Positions 15,789-23,645 of a stretch of 30,754 nucleotides of DNA are shown piece after piece. A program made the translations under genes and the position numbers. The DNA is from a virus: positions 1-30,754 of the IMG/VR virus record IMGVR_UViG_3300046810_000094. One strand, 5' to 3'. Position 1 is the first letter of the stretch. Each line of letters begins with the position of its first letter. Below the pieces are notes generated by a model. The model had not been told where the DNA came from. It did no database searches and worked only from the letters and a program-made list of their open reading frames with translations.

Positions 15789-17602
15789 CGTTCTGGGCTC
15801 CTGAAATCTTCCATCGTTGACTCAGTCAGTCCGCTCATCTGCTCGTTGTAGAGCTGCTTGACCTTTTCCGTGTCGGCGCCGTGGATATGGAACTGGCGGT
15901 TATCGGTGTAGGCAGGGGCTGCCGCGGCTGGCATGGCCTGCTGACTCGGGGCTTCTGCGGCTTTGGCCGGGGGCTGCACGACCGCATCCACTGAGTATTC
16001 CCGTGGCGGTTTGCGGTAGGAGTCGAGCCACGACTTGGTCTGGTCTAGAAAGCCTTCCTGCGGCTGCTCTGGCTTTCCGTAACCGGCGCGGAGCTTCGTC
16101 AGTTGCTCGTCGGTGACTTCGGGAGCCGCCGACTTGGTGTTGCCTGACCCCGCATATGACTGGGCCAGTTCGCCGCGACGCTGCGCCTCACCTGCACGGT
16201 CGGCAGGCCGCTCGTACTCCGATGAAACGATTCCAGCAGCTTCCTGCGGGCTGGCGGCGAGACGCAGCTTGTCGCCGGCGGCGCGCTCCTTGCCCCGCGT
16301 CAATTCATGGTTGATGAACTCAAGCTGCTCAGCGGCAGAGGCTTTGCGGATATCTTTGCCTGAGTACTTCGCGAAGTTGTCCTGGCGGTCCTTATGCCAC
16401 TGCGCCAGGCCGTAAGCCTGGCCGCCGTCACCGACAGCATCCGACCGGAAGCCGCTTTCCTGCTCGATGTTCGCAGCGATACCCATGGCCTGCTCTTCGG
16501 TCCAGCCTTTCTGCCGGAAGAAGTCGATCGTCGCGCCCGCCGCTTCTGCACCGCCTTTCTTCAGGCGGTTGTTGAGCAGTTCACCGTCTTCGCCCTCATT
16601 CAGCTTGCTCGAATAGAGCACAGCGGCGGCAGTCCCGCCGGCAACTGCAAGCATGGACGCCCCGCCAGCCGCGGCACCTGCACCGGCAGCACCCGCTGCA
16701 CCTGCCGCGCCGGTAGCAGCAGCGCCAGCACCGGCTGCGCCAAGGCCGACCAACGCCCGTAGCGCGGCCAGCCCCTTGAGCGCACTCGCTCCACCCATCA
16801 GCGCAACGGCTACCGACACAAGCTCGATGTTTTTCGCCAGACCGCCGAAGAACTCCTGCAGCCCTGAATCGACCAATTCCTTGTTGTCTCGGTAGAAGGC
16901 GACAAAGTCTTCGGCCATTTCGGCGAAGGCCGGCGCCAGCTCACCCGCGATGGTGTTGCCGATGTCGGTGAACACCTGATCCAGTTCGCTGGACGCCTTC
17001 GTCAGACGGGCAGAGTCGTCGATCTGCTTCTGTGTCATAACGGCCAGCTTGCCGCGAACGTCCAACTGCCTTTCGACCTCGGCGCGACCGCGCATCAGCA
17101 GGCGGACCGTGGAATCATCAAAGCCCAGCGCGTTACCGGCCAGACGCTGATTGAGCGGCGTCATGTGTTCGAACTCGCCCGCGATGTTGGCGAGCGCTTC
17201 AGCTGTATCCTGCGCCTTGATGATCACGTCGGGATTTAGCCCGAGCTTTGCCACATCCCCGAACCATCCGGTGTTGCCTGTGATGGGGGATGCCATCAGG
17301 TCCTGAATCTTCTTCATTGCCGAAAAGGCGTCGGCAGCGTTGCCTCCCTGTGCTGCCAGAGCCTGGCCGAGAGCCTGCACGTTCTGGGTGCTGAGCCCGG
17401 TCAATTTGTTGAAGTTGTTCAGCTCGGTGCCAGCGTTCTTGAAATCGCCTACCACCTTGTCGATCGCGAGCTTGCTGGCCAGCACGGCGCCGAACTGCAG
17501 GGCGGATCTGGTGAGCCCGCCGAACGCCGCGTCGGCCTTCTGGAATGACTTCTCGTCGACCTTGAGTCCGAGCGAGATAAGGAACGATTCCAACACCTTC
17601 AC
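15785..17602 (-). CDS. Tape measure protein with tail-lysozyme domain
   Basis: A 605-residue tail-length ruler. Residues 1-270 are mostly helical with AFSAMKKIQDL type repeats, followed by an Ala/Gly-rich membrane-active part near residues 265-330. Residues 340-480 form a phage tail lysozyme domain: FFRQKGWTEEQAMGIAANIEQESGF...GQAYGLAQWHKDRQDNF, where a Glu in NIEQESGF is the likely catalytic residue. The end is Pro/Ala-rich. GTG start at 17602 with CAGGAG 8-9 nt upstream. Short for a tape measure, which implies a tail well under 100 nm by the usual residue-to-length rule. Confidence 0.88.
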   Translation of the reverse strand: MKVLESFLISLGLKVDEKSFQKADAAFGGLTRSALQFGAVLASKLAIDKVVGDFKNAGTELNNFNKLTGLSTQNVQALGQALAAQGGNAADAFSAMKKIQDLMASPITGNTGWFGDVAKLGLNPDVIIKAQDTAEALANIAGEFEHMTPLNQRLAGNALGFDDSTVRLLMRGRAEVERQLDVRGKLAVMTQKQIDDSARLTKASSELDQVFTDIGNTIAGELAPAFAEMAEDFVAFYRDNKELVDSGLQEFFGGLAKNIELVSVAVALMGGASALKGLAALRALVGLGAAGAGAAATGAAGAAGAAGAGAAAGGASMLAVAGGTAAAVLYSSKLNEGEDGELLNNRLKKGGAEAAGATIDFFRQKGWTEEQAMGIAANIEQESGFRSDAVGDGGQAYGLAQWHKDRQDNFAKYSGKDIRKASAAEQLEFINHELTRGKERAAGDKLRLAASPQEAAGIVSSEYERPADRAGEAQRRGELAQSYAGSGNTKSAAPEVTDEQLTKLRAGYGKPEQPQEGFLDQTKSWLDSYRKPPREYSVDAVVQPPAKAAEAPSQQAMPAAAAPAYTDNRQFHIHGADTEKVKQLYNEQMSGLTESTMEDFRSPER

Positions 17603-17617
17603 GGGCTGTTCTCCTGG

Positions 17618-17947
17618 CTACTTGGGGCGATTGGCTTCAGCCAGATGGCGGGCGTACAGCATTTCATCCATGGCGAGATTGGCCCGCCTCACCCACCCGA
17701 GCGAGTAGGTGCCGTCCTGCAAGTCCTTGTAGGTGCACAGCGGCGGGCAGAGACCGGGAATCCCTATGCAGGGACGCCAGAGCTCCCAGTCGATTGCGGG
17801 GTTGAGTCGTTCTCCTGACTCTGATCCACCGCCTCGGCTGAATCGGTAGATTTCTGGAAGAGGGTCAGGAGTCCGGTAAAATCCTCGAACGCATTCCCCA
17901 GCGCCAGAACGACCAGGGTGAAGTAGGTCTTCAGGCGTCCGGAGAAG
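17618..17947 (-). CDS. Second tail-assembly chaperone segment in the -1 frame (probable frameshift product)
   Basis: This open frame overlaps the chaperone gene by about 180 nt and ends with TAG at 17618-17620, 15 nt before the tape-measure start. It has no useful start: the first ATG leaves only 17 residues. Yet its translation is protein-like from about residue 23 on: FYRTPDPLPEIYRFSRGG, then NPAIDWELWRPCIGIPGLCP, CTYKDLQDGTYSLGWVRRAN and EMLYARHLAEAN. W-x-L...YKDL-x-DGT-x-S-L resembles the DUF6889 proteins coded between chaperone and tape measure. T-TTT at 17878-17881 allows a -1 slip after Phe124 of the chaperone, giving a 210-residue fusion. Coordinates show the open frame, not a mapped start. 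Confidence 0.7.
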   Translation of the reverse strand, partial: LLRTPEDLLHPGRSGAGECVRGFYRTPDPLPEIYRFSRGGGSESGERLNPAIDWELWRPCIGIPGLCPPLCTYKDLQDGTYSLGWVRRANLAMDEMLYARHLAEANRPK

Positions 17948-18249
17948 TCATTCAGCGTGAGCGGCGTGGTCTCGCCTTCCTTGAAGAGCTTGCCCAGCAT
18001 GCTGTCGCAGATGAAATTGAAGTCATCCTCCGGAACGCGCGAGAGCATGGTGCCGACGATGCTGCCAGCAATGGCGATCGAGGACGCGCCGCCAACCTCA
18101 GCCAGCGCCAGGCCGCGAATCATCGGCTCGACCCCGTACTTACCCAGCCGGAACAGCACGGCGCGCTGCTTCTCTGCGCTGGGCATGGCAAAGCGGTAGG
18201 TCACACCCTCGAACGTAATTGTCCGAACCATGGACTCAGCGGCATTCAT
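17764..18249 (-). CDS. Tail assembly chaperone
   Basis: A 161-residue protein between tail tube and tape measure, the place held by chaperones that wrap the tape measure during tail assembly. It has an early beta strand segment (VRTITFEGVTYRFAMPSAEKQ), a helical core and a polar tail (STDSAEAVDQSQENDSTPQS) that looks disordered. The tail begins where the -1 frame takes over, so the zero-frame end may be the short form of a short/long chaperone pair. ATGA overlap with the tail tube gene. Confidence 0.75.
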   Translation of the reverse strand: MNAAESMVRTITFEGVTYRFAMPSAEKQRAVLFRLGKYGVEPMIRGLALAEVGGASSIAIAGSIVGTMLSRVPEDDFNFICDSMLGKLFKEGETTPLTLNDFSGRLKTYFTLVVLALGNAFEDFTGLLTLFQKSTDSAEAVDQSQENDSTPQSTGSSGVPA

Positions 18250-18650
18250 ACAATCACGCCTTTGTTGAATTCCATGACGAAGGTGGCGTCGTTCATGCCT
18301 GGGCCGCCTCGGGCCATGGATTTGCCTTTGGTGACCACACCCTCAGAAAAGACGCCGCCTTCCAGTCCCGCGATAGACGCGTACGACCCGGACACCTCGG
18401 CCTTCGCAGTTACCTGCGATTGCATCGCCAAAGCTTGAGGACTGCCCGGCATGAAGTTGACAGTCAGTCTCAGCCCTGGGTTTTTACGGTGAAAGCGCAC
18501 TGCATTGCCGCCAAGGCCTCGGGATAGGATTGCGTTGTCATCAATCCACTCAAGGGTAAACGGTGGGTCAGTGCGGCCCCAGTCATCCAGCACACCAACG
18601 CCGGTGATCACCACAATCGTGTTTTCTACAGAAAGGTCATTCAAGGCCAT
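18246..18650 (-). CDS. Tail tube protein (DUF3277)
   Basis: A 134-residue inner tail tube protein. MALNDLSVENTIVVITGVGV, the W-x-D-x-x-P-F-T-L-E-W strand and the C-terminal SMARGGPGMNDATFVMEF are the features of DUF3277. AAGGAG 8-9 nt before the ATG supports the start. It follows the sheath gene by 13 nt, the usual sheath-tube order. Confidence 0.85.
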   Translation of the reverse strand: MALNDLSVENTIVVITGVGVLDDWGRTDPPFTLEWIDDNAILSRGLGGNAVRFHRKNPGLRLTVNFMPGSPQALAMQSQVTAKAEVSGSYASIAGLEGGVFSEGVVTKGKSMARGGPGMNDATFVMEFNKGVIV

Positions 18651-18663
18651 GCTCTATTGCTCC

Positions 18664-19794
18664 TTAATCAACTTGAACCGTGACATCGACGGTATGGATG
18701 GCACCGGCCCGGAACAGGCGCATGGTGATGGGGGCGGCGGCGCGGGCAGACCGTTCGGCATCGCTGATGTCGAGGATGTCGTTCGCCACGGTCAGAACCT
18801 CGTAACCCCGGCTCAGCACTTCCTCGCCAGTCTCATCACTGGTGTAGGTCTGCGCGCCGAGATAACCGTTGTCGATGAACTTCTCCCCGATCTGGGCAGC
18901 AGCATCGATCAGGATTTGCTGGCCTTCAGGGGTCTGCTTGGCCTTGGTCGGAATCGTTGCGAGGGCGTTGTACAGGCCGACAGTGAGGAAGTTGACGAAG
19001 GCGTCCAGGTTGAACACATCGTCGATGAACTCGCCGAACGTCGAGGTCGATTTCGAGTTGATGACGCGCCCGTTGTCGACTTCGCCGCCGGTCTCCACCT
19101 TGGTGTAGAACACGGCGCCTTTCTGCTTCATCGCTGCGTATGCAGTCTTGGTCAGGTCTTCAGCGTCGATGCCCGGCAGTTTCTTGAATTCACCGGTGAT
19201 TGTGGTGTTCGCCGCGTTGAAGTTCACGCGACTGAATACGGCGGCCAGTTCAAAGCCAGCGTAGGGCGCAGTTGCGTGGCTGAGCACGAACATGCGGCGC
19301 GAACCCTGCGTCACTGCTTTGCTGACGATGTCCGTCGACAGCGATGGATCACGCACCGCTGCCTGGCTGGTGGTGTAGGCGTAGAACTTGCCAGCTGCAT
19401 CGCCGGCGGTCGCCAAGGCAAGCACATCAGCATCGTTCGCGCGAATGGCTGTTTCGAACTCGAACCAGTAGAACCAGACGCCCTTGTTGATCGCGTCGTT
19501 CATCGACTCGACAGGCGTGTCGTCCTCGAGGCGCAGATAGATGCGCAGCGACTTCGGCTTAGGAATGGCAGAGAACCAAGCCAGCGCCGCCTTGTATGGG
19601 TCGGACGCTATGTCGAAATCCTTGGCTACTGCGGACGGGCTGCCGTAGTCGCGGTAGCTGCCCTCTGCAAAGGTCGCATCGCTGGACGAGTCGAAATCAG
19701 CGAAGACCATGCCCGCGCCGAAGTTGGCAGTGCCGAGCCCGGCCGAACTGATCAGCGTGGTGATGTTGATGATGTCTTCAGCCGGATAAGCCAT
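18664..19794 (-). CDS. Tail sheath protein (DUF3383)
   Basis: A 376-residue contractile sheath. The N-terminus (AEDIINITTLISSAGLG) and the later SAAPITMRLFRAGAIHTVDV-type ending, together with YAGFELAAVFSRVNFNAANTTITGEFKKLPGI near residue 200, mark DUF3383. AAGGGGAAGTAA directly before the ATG is the ribosome site. The presence of this gene is what makes the phage a myovirus. Overlaps the tail terminator gene by 17 nt. Confidence 0.9.
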   Translation of the reverse strand: MAYPAEDIINITTLISSAGLGTANFGAGMVFADFDSSSDATFAEGSYRDYGSPSAVAKDFDIASDPYKAALAWFSAIPKPKSLRIYLRLEDDTPVESMNDAINKGVWFYWFEFETAIRANDADVLALATAGDAAGKFYAYTTSQAAVRDPSLSTDIVSKAVTQGSRRMFVLSHATAPYAGFELAAVFSRVNFNAANTTITGEFKKLPGIDAEDLTKTAYAAMKQKGAVFYTKVETGGEVDNGRVINSKSTSTFGEFIDDVFNLDAFVNFLTVGLYNALATIPTKAKQTPEGQQILIDAAAQIGEKFIDNGYLGAQTYTSDETGEEVLSRGYEVLTVANDILDISDAERSARAAAPITMRLFRAGAIHTVDVTVQVD

Positions 19795-20335
19795 TTACTT
19801 CCCCTTGCGCGATCGCGCCAGATTTTTCGGTTTGCACGTTGAAACCGACGCGATAGATCCGCTGCACGCGGTCTTCTGCGATGGATTCGCCGTAGAGGTA
19901 GAGAGTGAGCTGGGCTCGTTCTTCCATGGCCGCCTGATACAGGCCGGTCAGGTTGTTCGCCGACGACACGCGCGACCATCCGAGCTTGTCGCGGCGCATG
20001 ATGTTCTTGATGGGCTCACGCTTGTTTGCCTCGTTGATCGAGGCTGCGTAGGCCATGGCGCCTGTGCGGTAGAAGTTCAGGCTGAACCCCAGCGTGAACT
20101 GGGTCGCAACCCGAACGATGACGTCCTCGTATTGAGGGTCGTCCAGTGCCGGCACGTTGCGCTGAGTGACGTTGGCTTGCCCGAACTGCGCAGGGTCTTG
20201 CAGGCGAACCGCGCAATACGGTCCCGCTGGAGAAGGGCCGTCAGGGTCGCCGATGATGACGTGATCAGCAGGAAGGCCGGTCGCCGCGACAACGATCCGG
20301 CAGACCGTCTTGCACAACGCTTTGGTGTCAAGCAT
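19778..20335 (-). CDS. Neck/tail terminator-like protein
   Basis: A 185-residue protein at the head-tail joint. PYCAVRLQDP, then YEDVIVRVATQFTLGFSLNFYRTGAMAYAA (residues 69-98) and GLYQAAMEERAQLTLYLYGESI have the beta-alpha-beta layout of phage neck terminator proteins found upstream of DUF3383 sheaths. Overlaps both neighbours by 8-17 nt. Confidence 0.65.
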   Translation of the reverse strand: MLDTKALCKTVCRIVVAATGLPADHVIIGDPDGPSPAGPYCAVRLQDPAQFGQANVTQRNVPALDDPQYEDVIVRVATQFTLGFSLNFYRTGAMAYAASINEANKREPIKNIMRRDKLGWSRVSSANNLTGLYQAAMEERAQLTLYLYGESIAEDRVQRIYRVGFNVQTEKSGAIAQGEVNGLSG

Positions 20336-20747
20336 TGGCCTGGCCCTCCAGCTTGGATATTTCGTCCGGATCCAGCTTGGCGATCACGGCCCGGCAGAAG
20401 TTGTGCCACGGCCTGAAATCGGTCGCGATGGACTTCCACCAGGTGGCCGGTTTATCAGGCGTCTCGGCGAACACCAGGATGTCGGCGAGCTTTCCTGCGG
20501 TTGATGGCTCGATCCCTTTGCCGTCGTTGCGATGGATCACACGCACGTCATTGATCCGCTCTGCACCGATCTGCAGGAATTCGATTTCCTTGTCACTCAC
20601 CGGCTGCACGTTCGCGTCGAAGGTGTCGAAGTAGACCAAGGTCAGCTTTTGCTCGAAGTCCACCACCGCGCTGGCGTAGCGATTGAGCTGCACGCCCTTG
20701 TGGGTGATGAAAGGGCCGCTGACGTGGCCGCGCATGTTCAGGCCCAT
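20328..20747 (-). CDS. Head-tail joining protein, family uncertain
   Basis: A 139-residue protein placed among head-tail connectors. Strands such as YASAVVDFEQKLTLVYFDTF suggest a small beta-barrel. The C-terminal WWKSIATDFRPWHNFCRAVIAKLD is aromatic-rich. I do not recognise a family. It starts 1 nt over the stop of the gene before. A stopper or adaptor role follows from position only. Confidence 0.55.
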   Translation of the reverse strand: MGLNMRGHVSGPFITHKGVQLNRYASAVVDFEQKLTLVYFDTFDANVQPVSDKEIEFLQIGAERINDVRVIHRNDGKGIEPSTAGKLADILVFAETPDKPATWWKSIATDFRPWHNFCRAVIAKLDPDEISKLEGQANA

Positions 20748-21250
20748 CAGATTCCCTCTTCGATAGGGTCGCTTCCATCGTCAAGGACGTAGCGAATCGA
20801 GCCGAGCAGTCCAGCGTTGCCGGTGTCGATAAGGGGATTGTCAGCCCCTTTTTTGGCTATGGTCGACGCAGCGTTTGCTGGGGTGCGAAGGTCGATGATT
20901 TCTTTCTTGACGTGATCCTGGGCGAGGTTGCCCATCTTGTTCAGCAGCATGAGCATGGTCATGTCACCGCTGAGCACTTTGGGGATCATGATTTGTGCGA
21001 GGCGCCGGTACTGCGGCGCGCCCTTGTCGATGGCCGGAGCGAGAAACGGTCGCGCTGGGATATGGCCATCGGCAGAGCCGAAGTTGTTCACCGCTGCGAT
21101 GGTGGCGATGTTATTGCCATCCTCGTAGGTGCCTGCGCCTTTGGGCACACCGACTAGGATTCGAGTGTCGTCTTTCAGTCGTTGTGCAAGATCCTTCAGG
21201 GCCTGCTCAACCTGCTGCTTGCCGATGAGGCTTACGGTGGGGGCGATCAT
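20747..21250 (-). CDS. HK97 gp10-like head-tail protein (putative)
   Basis: A 167-residue protein. The N-terminal helix with QVEQALKDLAQRL, then ILVGVPKGAGTYEDGNNIATIAAVNNFG and HIPARPFLAPAID, where PARPFL is a common signature of phage head-tail and tail-completion proteins, followed by a helix. The ending LIDTGNAGLLGSIRYVL is also frequent in these. Coupled by ATGA to the upstream gene. Confidence 0.65.
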   Translation of the reverse strand: MIAPTVSLIGKQQVEQALKDLAQRLKDDTRILVGVPKGAGTYEDGNNIATIAAVNNFGSADGHIPARPFLAPAIDKGAPQYRRLAQIMIPKVLSGDMTMLMLLNKMGNLAQDHVKKEIIDLRTPANAASTIAKKGADNPLIDTGNAGLLGSIRYVLDDGSDPIEEGI

Positions 21251-21681
21251 ACGCAGATGGCTCCCATGCCAGCCCGGTTGACCAGGTGCAGGTATTCAAG
21301 GCCATATGGAGTGAGCGCCAGTGCTGCCTCCCACGCCGTCAGCGAGGCGTTCGCAGCAGGAACCGCATAAGACACGGACTCGTCTCGCACGCTCTTGCTG
21401 GACACGGCGTAGGGTGTCGAGGCGCTACCGTCCGACGAGGTTGCATCGGAGGTTGCTGCCCTCCACGTCAGATAATGAGCCGTAAGGGCGAACCATCCGC
21501 GCTGCAGGAACGAATAGGGCTGGTAAAGGCCCCAGCGGCAGGCGCCGAGCTCACTTTTGGCGATGTTCAGCGCCTTGGTGATCTTGGCGTCCGACCATTT
21601 GACCGGCTCTGCGAACTCTTCGTAGAACTCGCGGAAGTCCGCGACGATCTGCGGCGTCACATCAACATTGATTTCTGCCAC
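21247..21681 (-). CDS. DUF4054 head completion protein
   Basis: A 144-residue head-completion adaptor. It begins (V)AEINVDVTPQIVADFREFY, has AKITKALNIAKSELG and FLQRGWFALTAHYLTW (residues 61-76), and ends with SLTAWEAALALTPYGLEYLHL, the DUF4054 pattern. The GTG at 21681 is chosen because GAGGTG lies about 6 nt upstream; a GTG at 21714 would put the start inside a hairpin. Hence the first 11 codons of the open frame are probably untranslated. Confidence 0.8.
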   Translation of the reverse strand: MAEINVDVTPQIVADFREFYEEFAEPVKWSDAKITKALNIAKSELGACRWGLYQPYSFLQRGWFALTAHYLTWRAATSDATSSDGSASTPYAVSSKSVRDESVSYAVPAANASLTAWEAALALTPYGLEYLHLVNRAGMGAICV

Positions 21682-21703
21682 GTCGCGCACCTCTGAAATG
21701 AAT

Positions 21704-21726
21704 AAGCCCCGCACTTGGCGGGGCTT
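21704..21726. terminator. Hairpin between the coiled-coil gene and the DUF4054 gene
   Basis: AAGCCCCGC-ACTTG-GCGGGGCTT is a perfect 9-bp stem with a 5-nt loop, in the 63-nt gap between two capsid-region genes. On the minus strand only a short T run (GGGGCTTATTC) follows, so it is an attenuator or RNA 3'-end stabiliser at best. A break here would lower expression of tail genes compared with capsid genes. Confidence 0.5.
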
Positions 21727-21744
21727 CTGTGTAGCGGGTCAGCC

Positions 21745-22137
21745 TTACTTCTTGGCGAGCGCCGCCTTCAGGTCCGTCTCCAGCTTCTGGGAACGAGCCT
21801 GCTCCTCGGTCAGCTTGTCCTGCGCAGTCTTGAGCTGGCCCGGCAGGTCCTTCAGGTCCGTCTCCAGCTTCTGACGGCTGGACTGCTCAGCAAAGAGCTT
21901 GTCCTTGTAGTGTTGATTCTCGTCCTGGAGCGTACGAATCAGTGCTGAATAGTCAGCTCCGCCTTCATCAGCCTTGTCCGGCGCACCAGTAACCAGCACG
22001 CCGTGCTGTTCCCAGAACGAGCCTTTCGCCAGTTCGTACTGAGCATCGGTGGTTTGCTCACCGACACCCACCGAGCTGCCATCCGACAGGAACACCGGAT
22101 TGGCGCTGGTATTGGTGTAAACCTTCTTCGAAGTCAT
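21745..22137 (-). CDS. Capsid-region protein with duplicated coiled-coil unit
   Basis: A 130-residue protein after the major capsid gene. The first 70 residues form a small beta part (KVYTNTSANPVFLSDGS) as in short capsid decoration proteins. Residues 80-130 are a coiled coil with a 28-residue repeat: KLFAEQSSRQKLETDLK and KLTEEQARSQKLETDLK. The repeat is also present in DNA, where 25 identical bases recur exactly 84 bp apart. Role unknown; a decoration or head-fibre role would fit. Confidence 0.65.
   Translation of the reverse strand: MTSKKVYTNTSANPVFLSDGSSVGVGEQTTDAQYELAKGSFWEQHGVLVTGAPDKADEGGADYSALIRTLQDENQHYKDKLFAEQSSRQKLETDLKDLPGQLKTAQDKLTEEQARSQKLETDLKAALAKK
21765..21873. repeat. 84-bp tandem coiled-coil duplication inside a capsid-region gene
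   Basis: The two identical 25-nt blocks at 21765-21789 and 21849-21873 are offset by 84 bp (28 codons, four heptads). The bases after each block are similar but diverged (gcctgctcctcggtcagctt versus gactgctcagcaaagagctt), which fits an old duplication kept in part. Confidence 0.8.
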
Positions 22138-22146
22138 GTGACCTCC

Positions 22147-23124
22147 TTAGATGCCGTCGACGTAGGCGTGGGACATCGGAACGCGCAGCTCTGTACCAGC
22201 AGTGCGCACCACACCGGCCGCCTCGAAGCGCAGACCGCCGTGAGACGGGATAGGCGCGTTCAGCGTGTACGGCATTGGCAGGTGGAACTTCGCGAACTGG
22301 GCGTTTTTGGTGTACGCCATCATCCGGTCAGTACCGCCGACGCCGGCACCTGCCAGCTGCAGGATTGGCTCGAAGGTGATGTTCAGCACCCGTTCCAGGT
22401 AGCTGATCAACGTTTCCGAGGTGTTCGGGATGCGGAATGTGGTCAGTTGCCCGTACTGCTTGAGCGGCAGCAGGATGTGGGTCGGACGGAAGATGCTGTT
22501 GGTTTGCACCGAGTAAACCTGAAGGATCAGGTTGTTCAGCAGGGTCAGCATGTCGCTTGCTGCGGCATCCGGCGTCTCGGCCAGGATCTGAGCGAAGGTC
22601 TTGTTCGCACCGCCCAGCAGAGTGCCGGTAGCGAGAACAGGAACGCCCGGATACTTGATCAGACCGCCAGTTGCCAGTGAGGGCCAGCGCGCATCACCCA
22701 CCATCGCAACGCGGTCAAGCCATTGCTCGGTCAGGGTGCGGGTCGCGATCGGCTTCTCAGCCAGGTAGTTGATCGCACCGCCGAAGCCCTGCGCGTTCGC
22801 CATTTCCATGGCCTTGCCGACTTCGATCTGGGTGTAGGTGTAGCCCAGGCCAGCCTGGACCACGTCAACGCCACCGATCTTCGATGCGATCTCAGCCAGC
22901 GGGAAGTCGTGGGACAGGTCGCCGATTGGAGCAGGCTCACCCTTGTAGTCGAGGACCTTGAAGCCGATCGACTCGATGTAGTCCGGTGCCGAGGTGTCGA
23001 CATTCAGCACGCGGGGATACTTGATCTCCGCGTACGGCTGACGCAGCACTTCCTGTTCGATATACGTCAGGTTGCCGATCAGAAAGCCCAGTTGCGCTTG
23101 GGCCTGTGCGTCCATTGTTCTCAT
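22147..23124 (-). CDS. Major capsid protein (DUF2184)
   Basis: A 325-residue capsid subunit. Residues 20-75 (TYIEQEVLRQPYAEIKYPRVLNVDT..D..E.IGFKVLDYKG) and IGGVDVVQAGLGYTYTQIEVGKAMEMA, then the FRPTHILLPLKQYGQL strand, are DUF2184 signatures. AAGGAG 7 nt before the ATG at 23124 supports the start. It follows the cement gene, and no cleavable N-terminal delta domain is seen, in line with a separate scaffold. Confidence 0.9.
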   Translation of the reverse strand: MRTMDAQAQAQLGFLIGNLTYIEQEVLRQPYAEIKYPRVLNVDTSAPDYIESIGFKVLDYKGEPAPIGDLSHDFPLAEIASKIGGVDVVQAGLGYTYTQIEVGKAMEMANAQGFGGAINYLAEKPIATRTLTEQWLDRVAMVGDARWPSLATGGLIKYPGVPVLATGTLLGGANKTFAQILAETPDAAASDMLTLLNNLILQVYSVQTNSIFRPTHILLPLKQYGQLTTFRIPNTSETLISYLERVLNITFEPILQLAGAGVGGTDRMMAYTKNAQFAKFHLPMPYTLNAPIPSHGGLRFEAAGVVRTAGTELRVPMSHAYVDGI

Positions 23125-23135
23125 GTGAGCGCTCC

Positions 23136-23645
23136 TTAAGCGGCAATGGTGGTTGGGTTGATGGCCTTGACTTGCATCAGTGCCAACTCACCGGCCGCAG
23201 CAGCGGTCAGGAAGGTGCAGCCCGGAAGCAGGTGATTGCCGGCGGTGCTGGCGTTGGTCAGTTCGCCAGTGGTTGGCTTGGCGTAGACCTGAGCACCGAC
23301 GGTGGCACCATCGATGGTCTTGACCCAGATGCGGCCATGGCTGACACGGCTGGTTTCTTCACCGACGCGGTAGCTGCCTGGAAGGTTCGCGCTGCCTTGA
23401 CCTTGGCCGGTCACGTAGCTGGTGCTGACGCCTACGGTCTTGGCCACGGAGATGCCGAGGAAGAAGCCCACGCCTGCGCCAGGCAGGGCATCACGCTTGG
23501 AGGCGGAGCCAGAGACCACGGCGCGGGCGAACGGGATGACAACGTCTGCCACACCGGTGGTGACGTCGGCCATAGACAGGTCATTGATCTGACCTTCGTA
23601 GGCCTTGCCAGCGTACTGGCCAAAGGTATCAATTGCGGTGGCCAT
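23136..23645 (-). CDS. Capsid cement/decoration protein
   Basis: A 169-residue Gly/Ala/Val-rich beta protein upstream of the capsid gene. FARAVVSG, then LPGAGVGFFLGISVAKTVG, the YRVGEETSRVSHGRIWVKTIDGATVGAQVYA block and a C-terminal GELALMQV strand are the layout of the phage structural cement (Gp24-like) family. Starts 1 nt over the stop of the DUF2213 gene. Expected to bind the outside of the mature head. Confidence 0.8.
   Translation of the reverse strand: MATAIDTFGQYAGKAYEGQINDLSMADVTTGVADVVIPFARAVVSGSASKRDALPGAGVGFFLGISVAKTVGVSTSYVTGQGQGSANLPGSYRVGEETSRVSHGRIWVKTIDGATVGAQVYAKPTTGELTNASTAGNHLLPGCTFLTAAAAGELALMQVKAINPTTIAA

Noticed and set aside
18505-19842. A 445-codon plus-strand frame opposite the tail sheath gene
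   Set aside because: It is the mirror of the strongly supported sheath and tube genes, with low-complexity, Arg/Val/Gly-biased content and no ribosome site.
22003-22680. A 225-codon plus-strand frame opposite the capsid gene
   Set aside because: Antisense to the DUF2184 capsid gene with no recognisable family; typical high-GC shadow.
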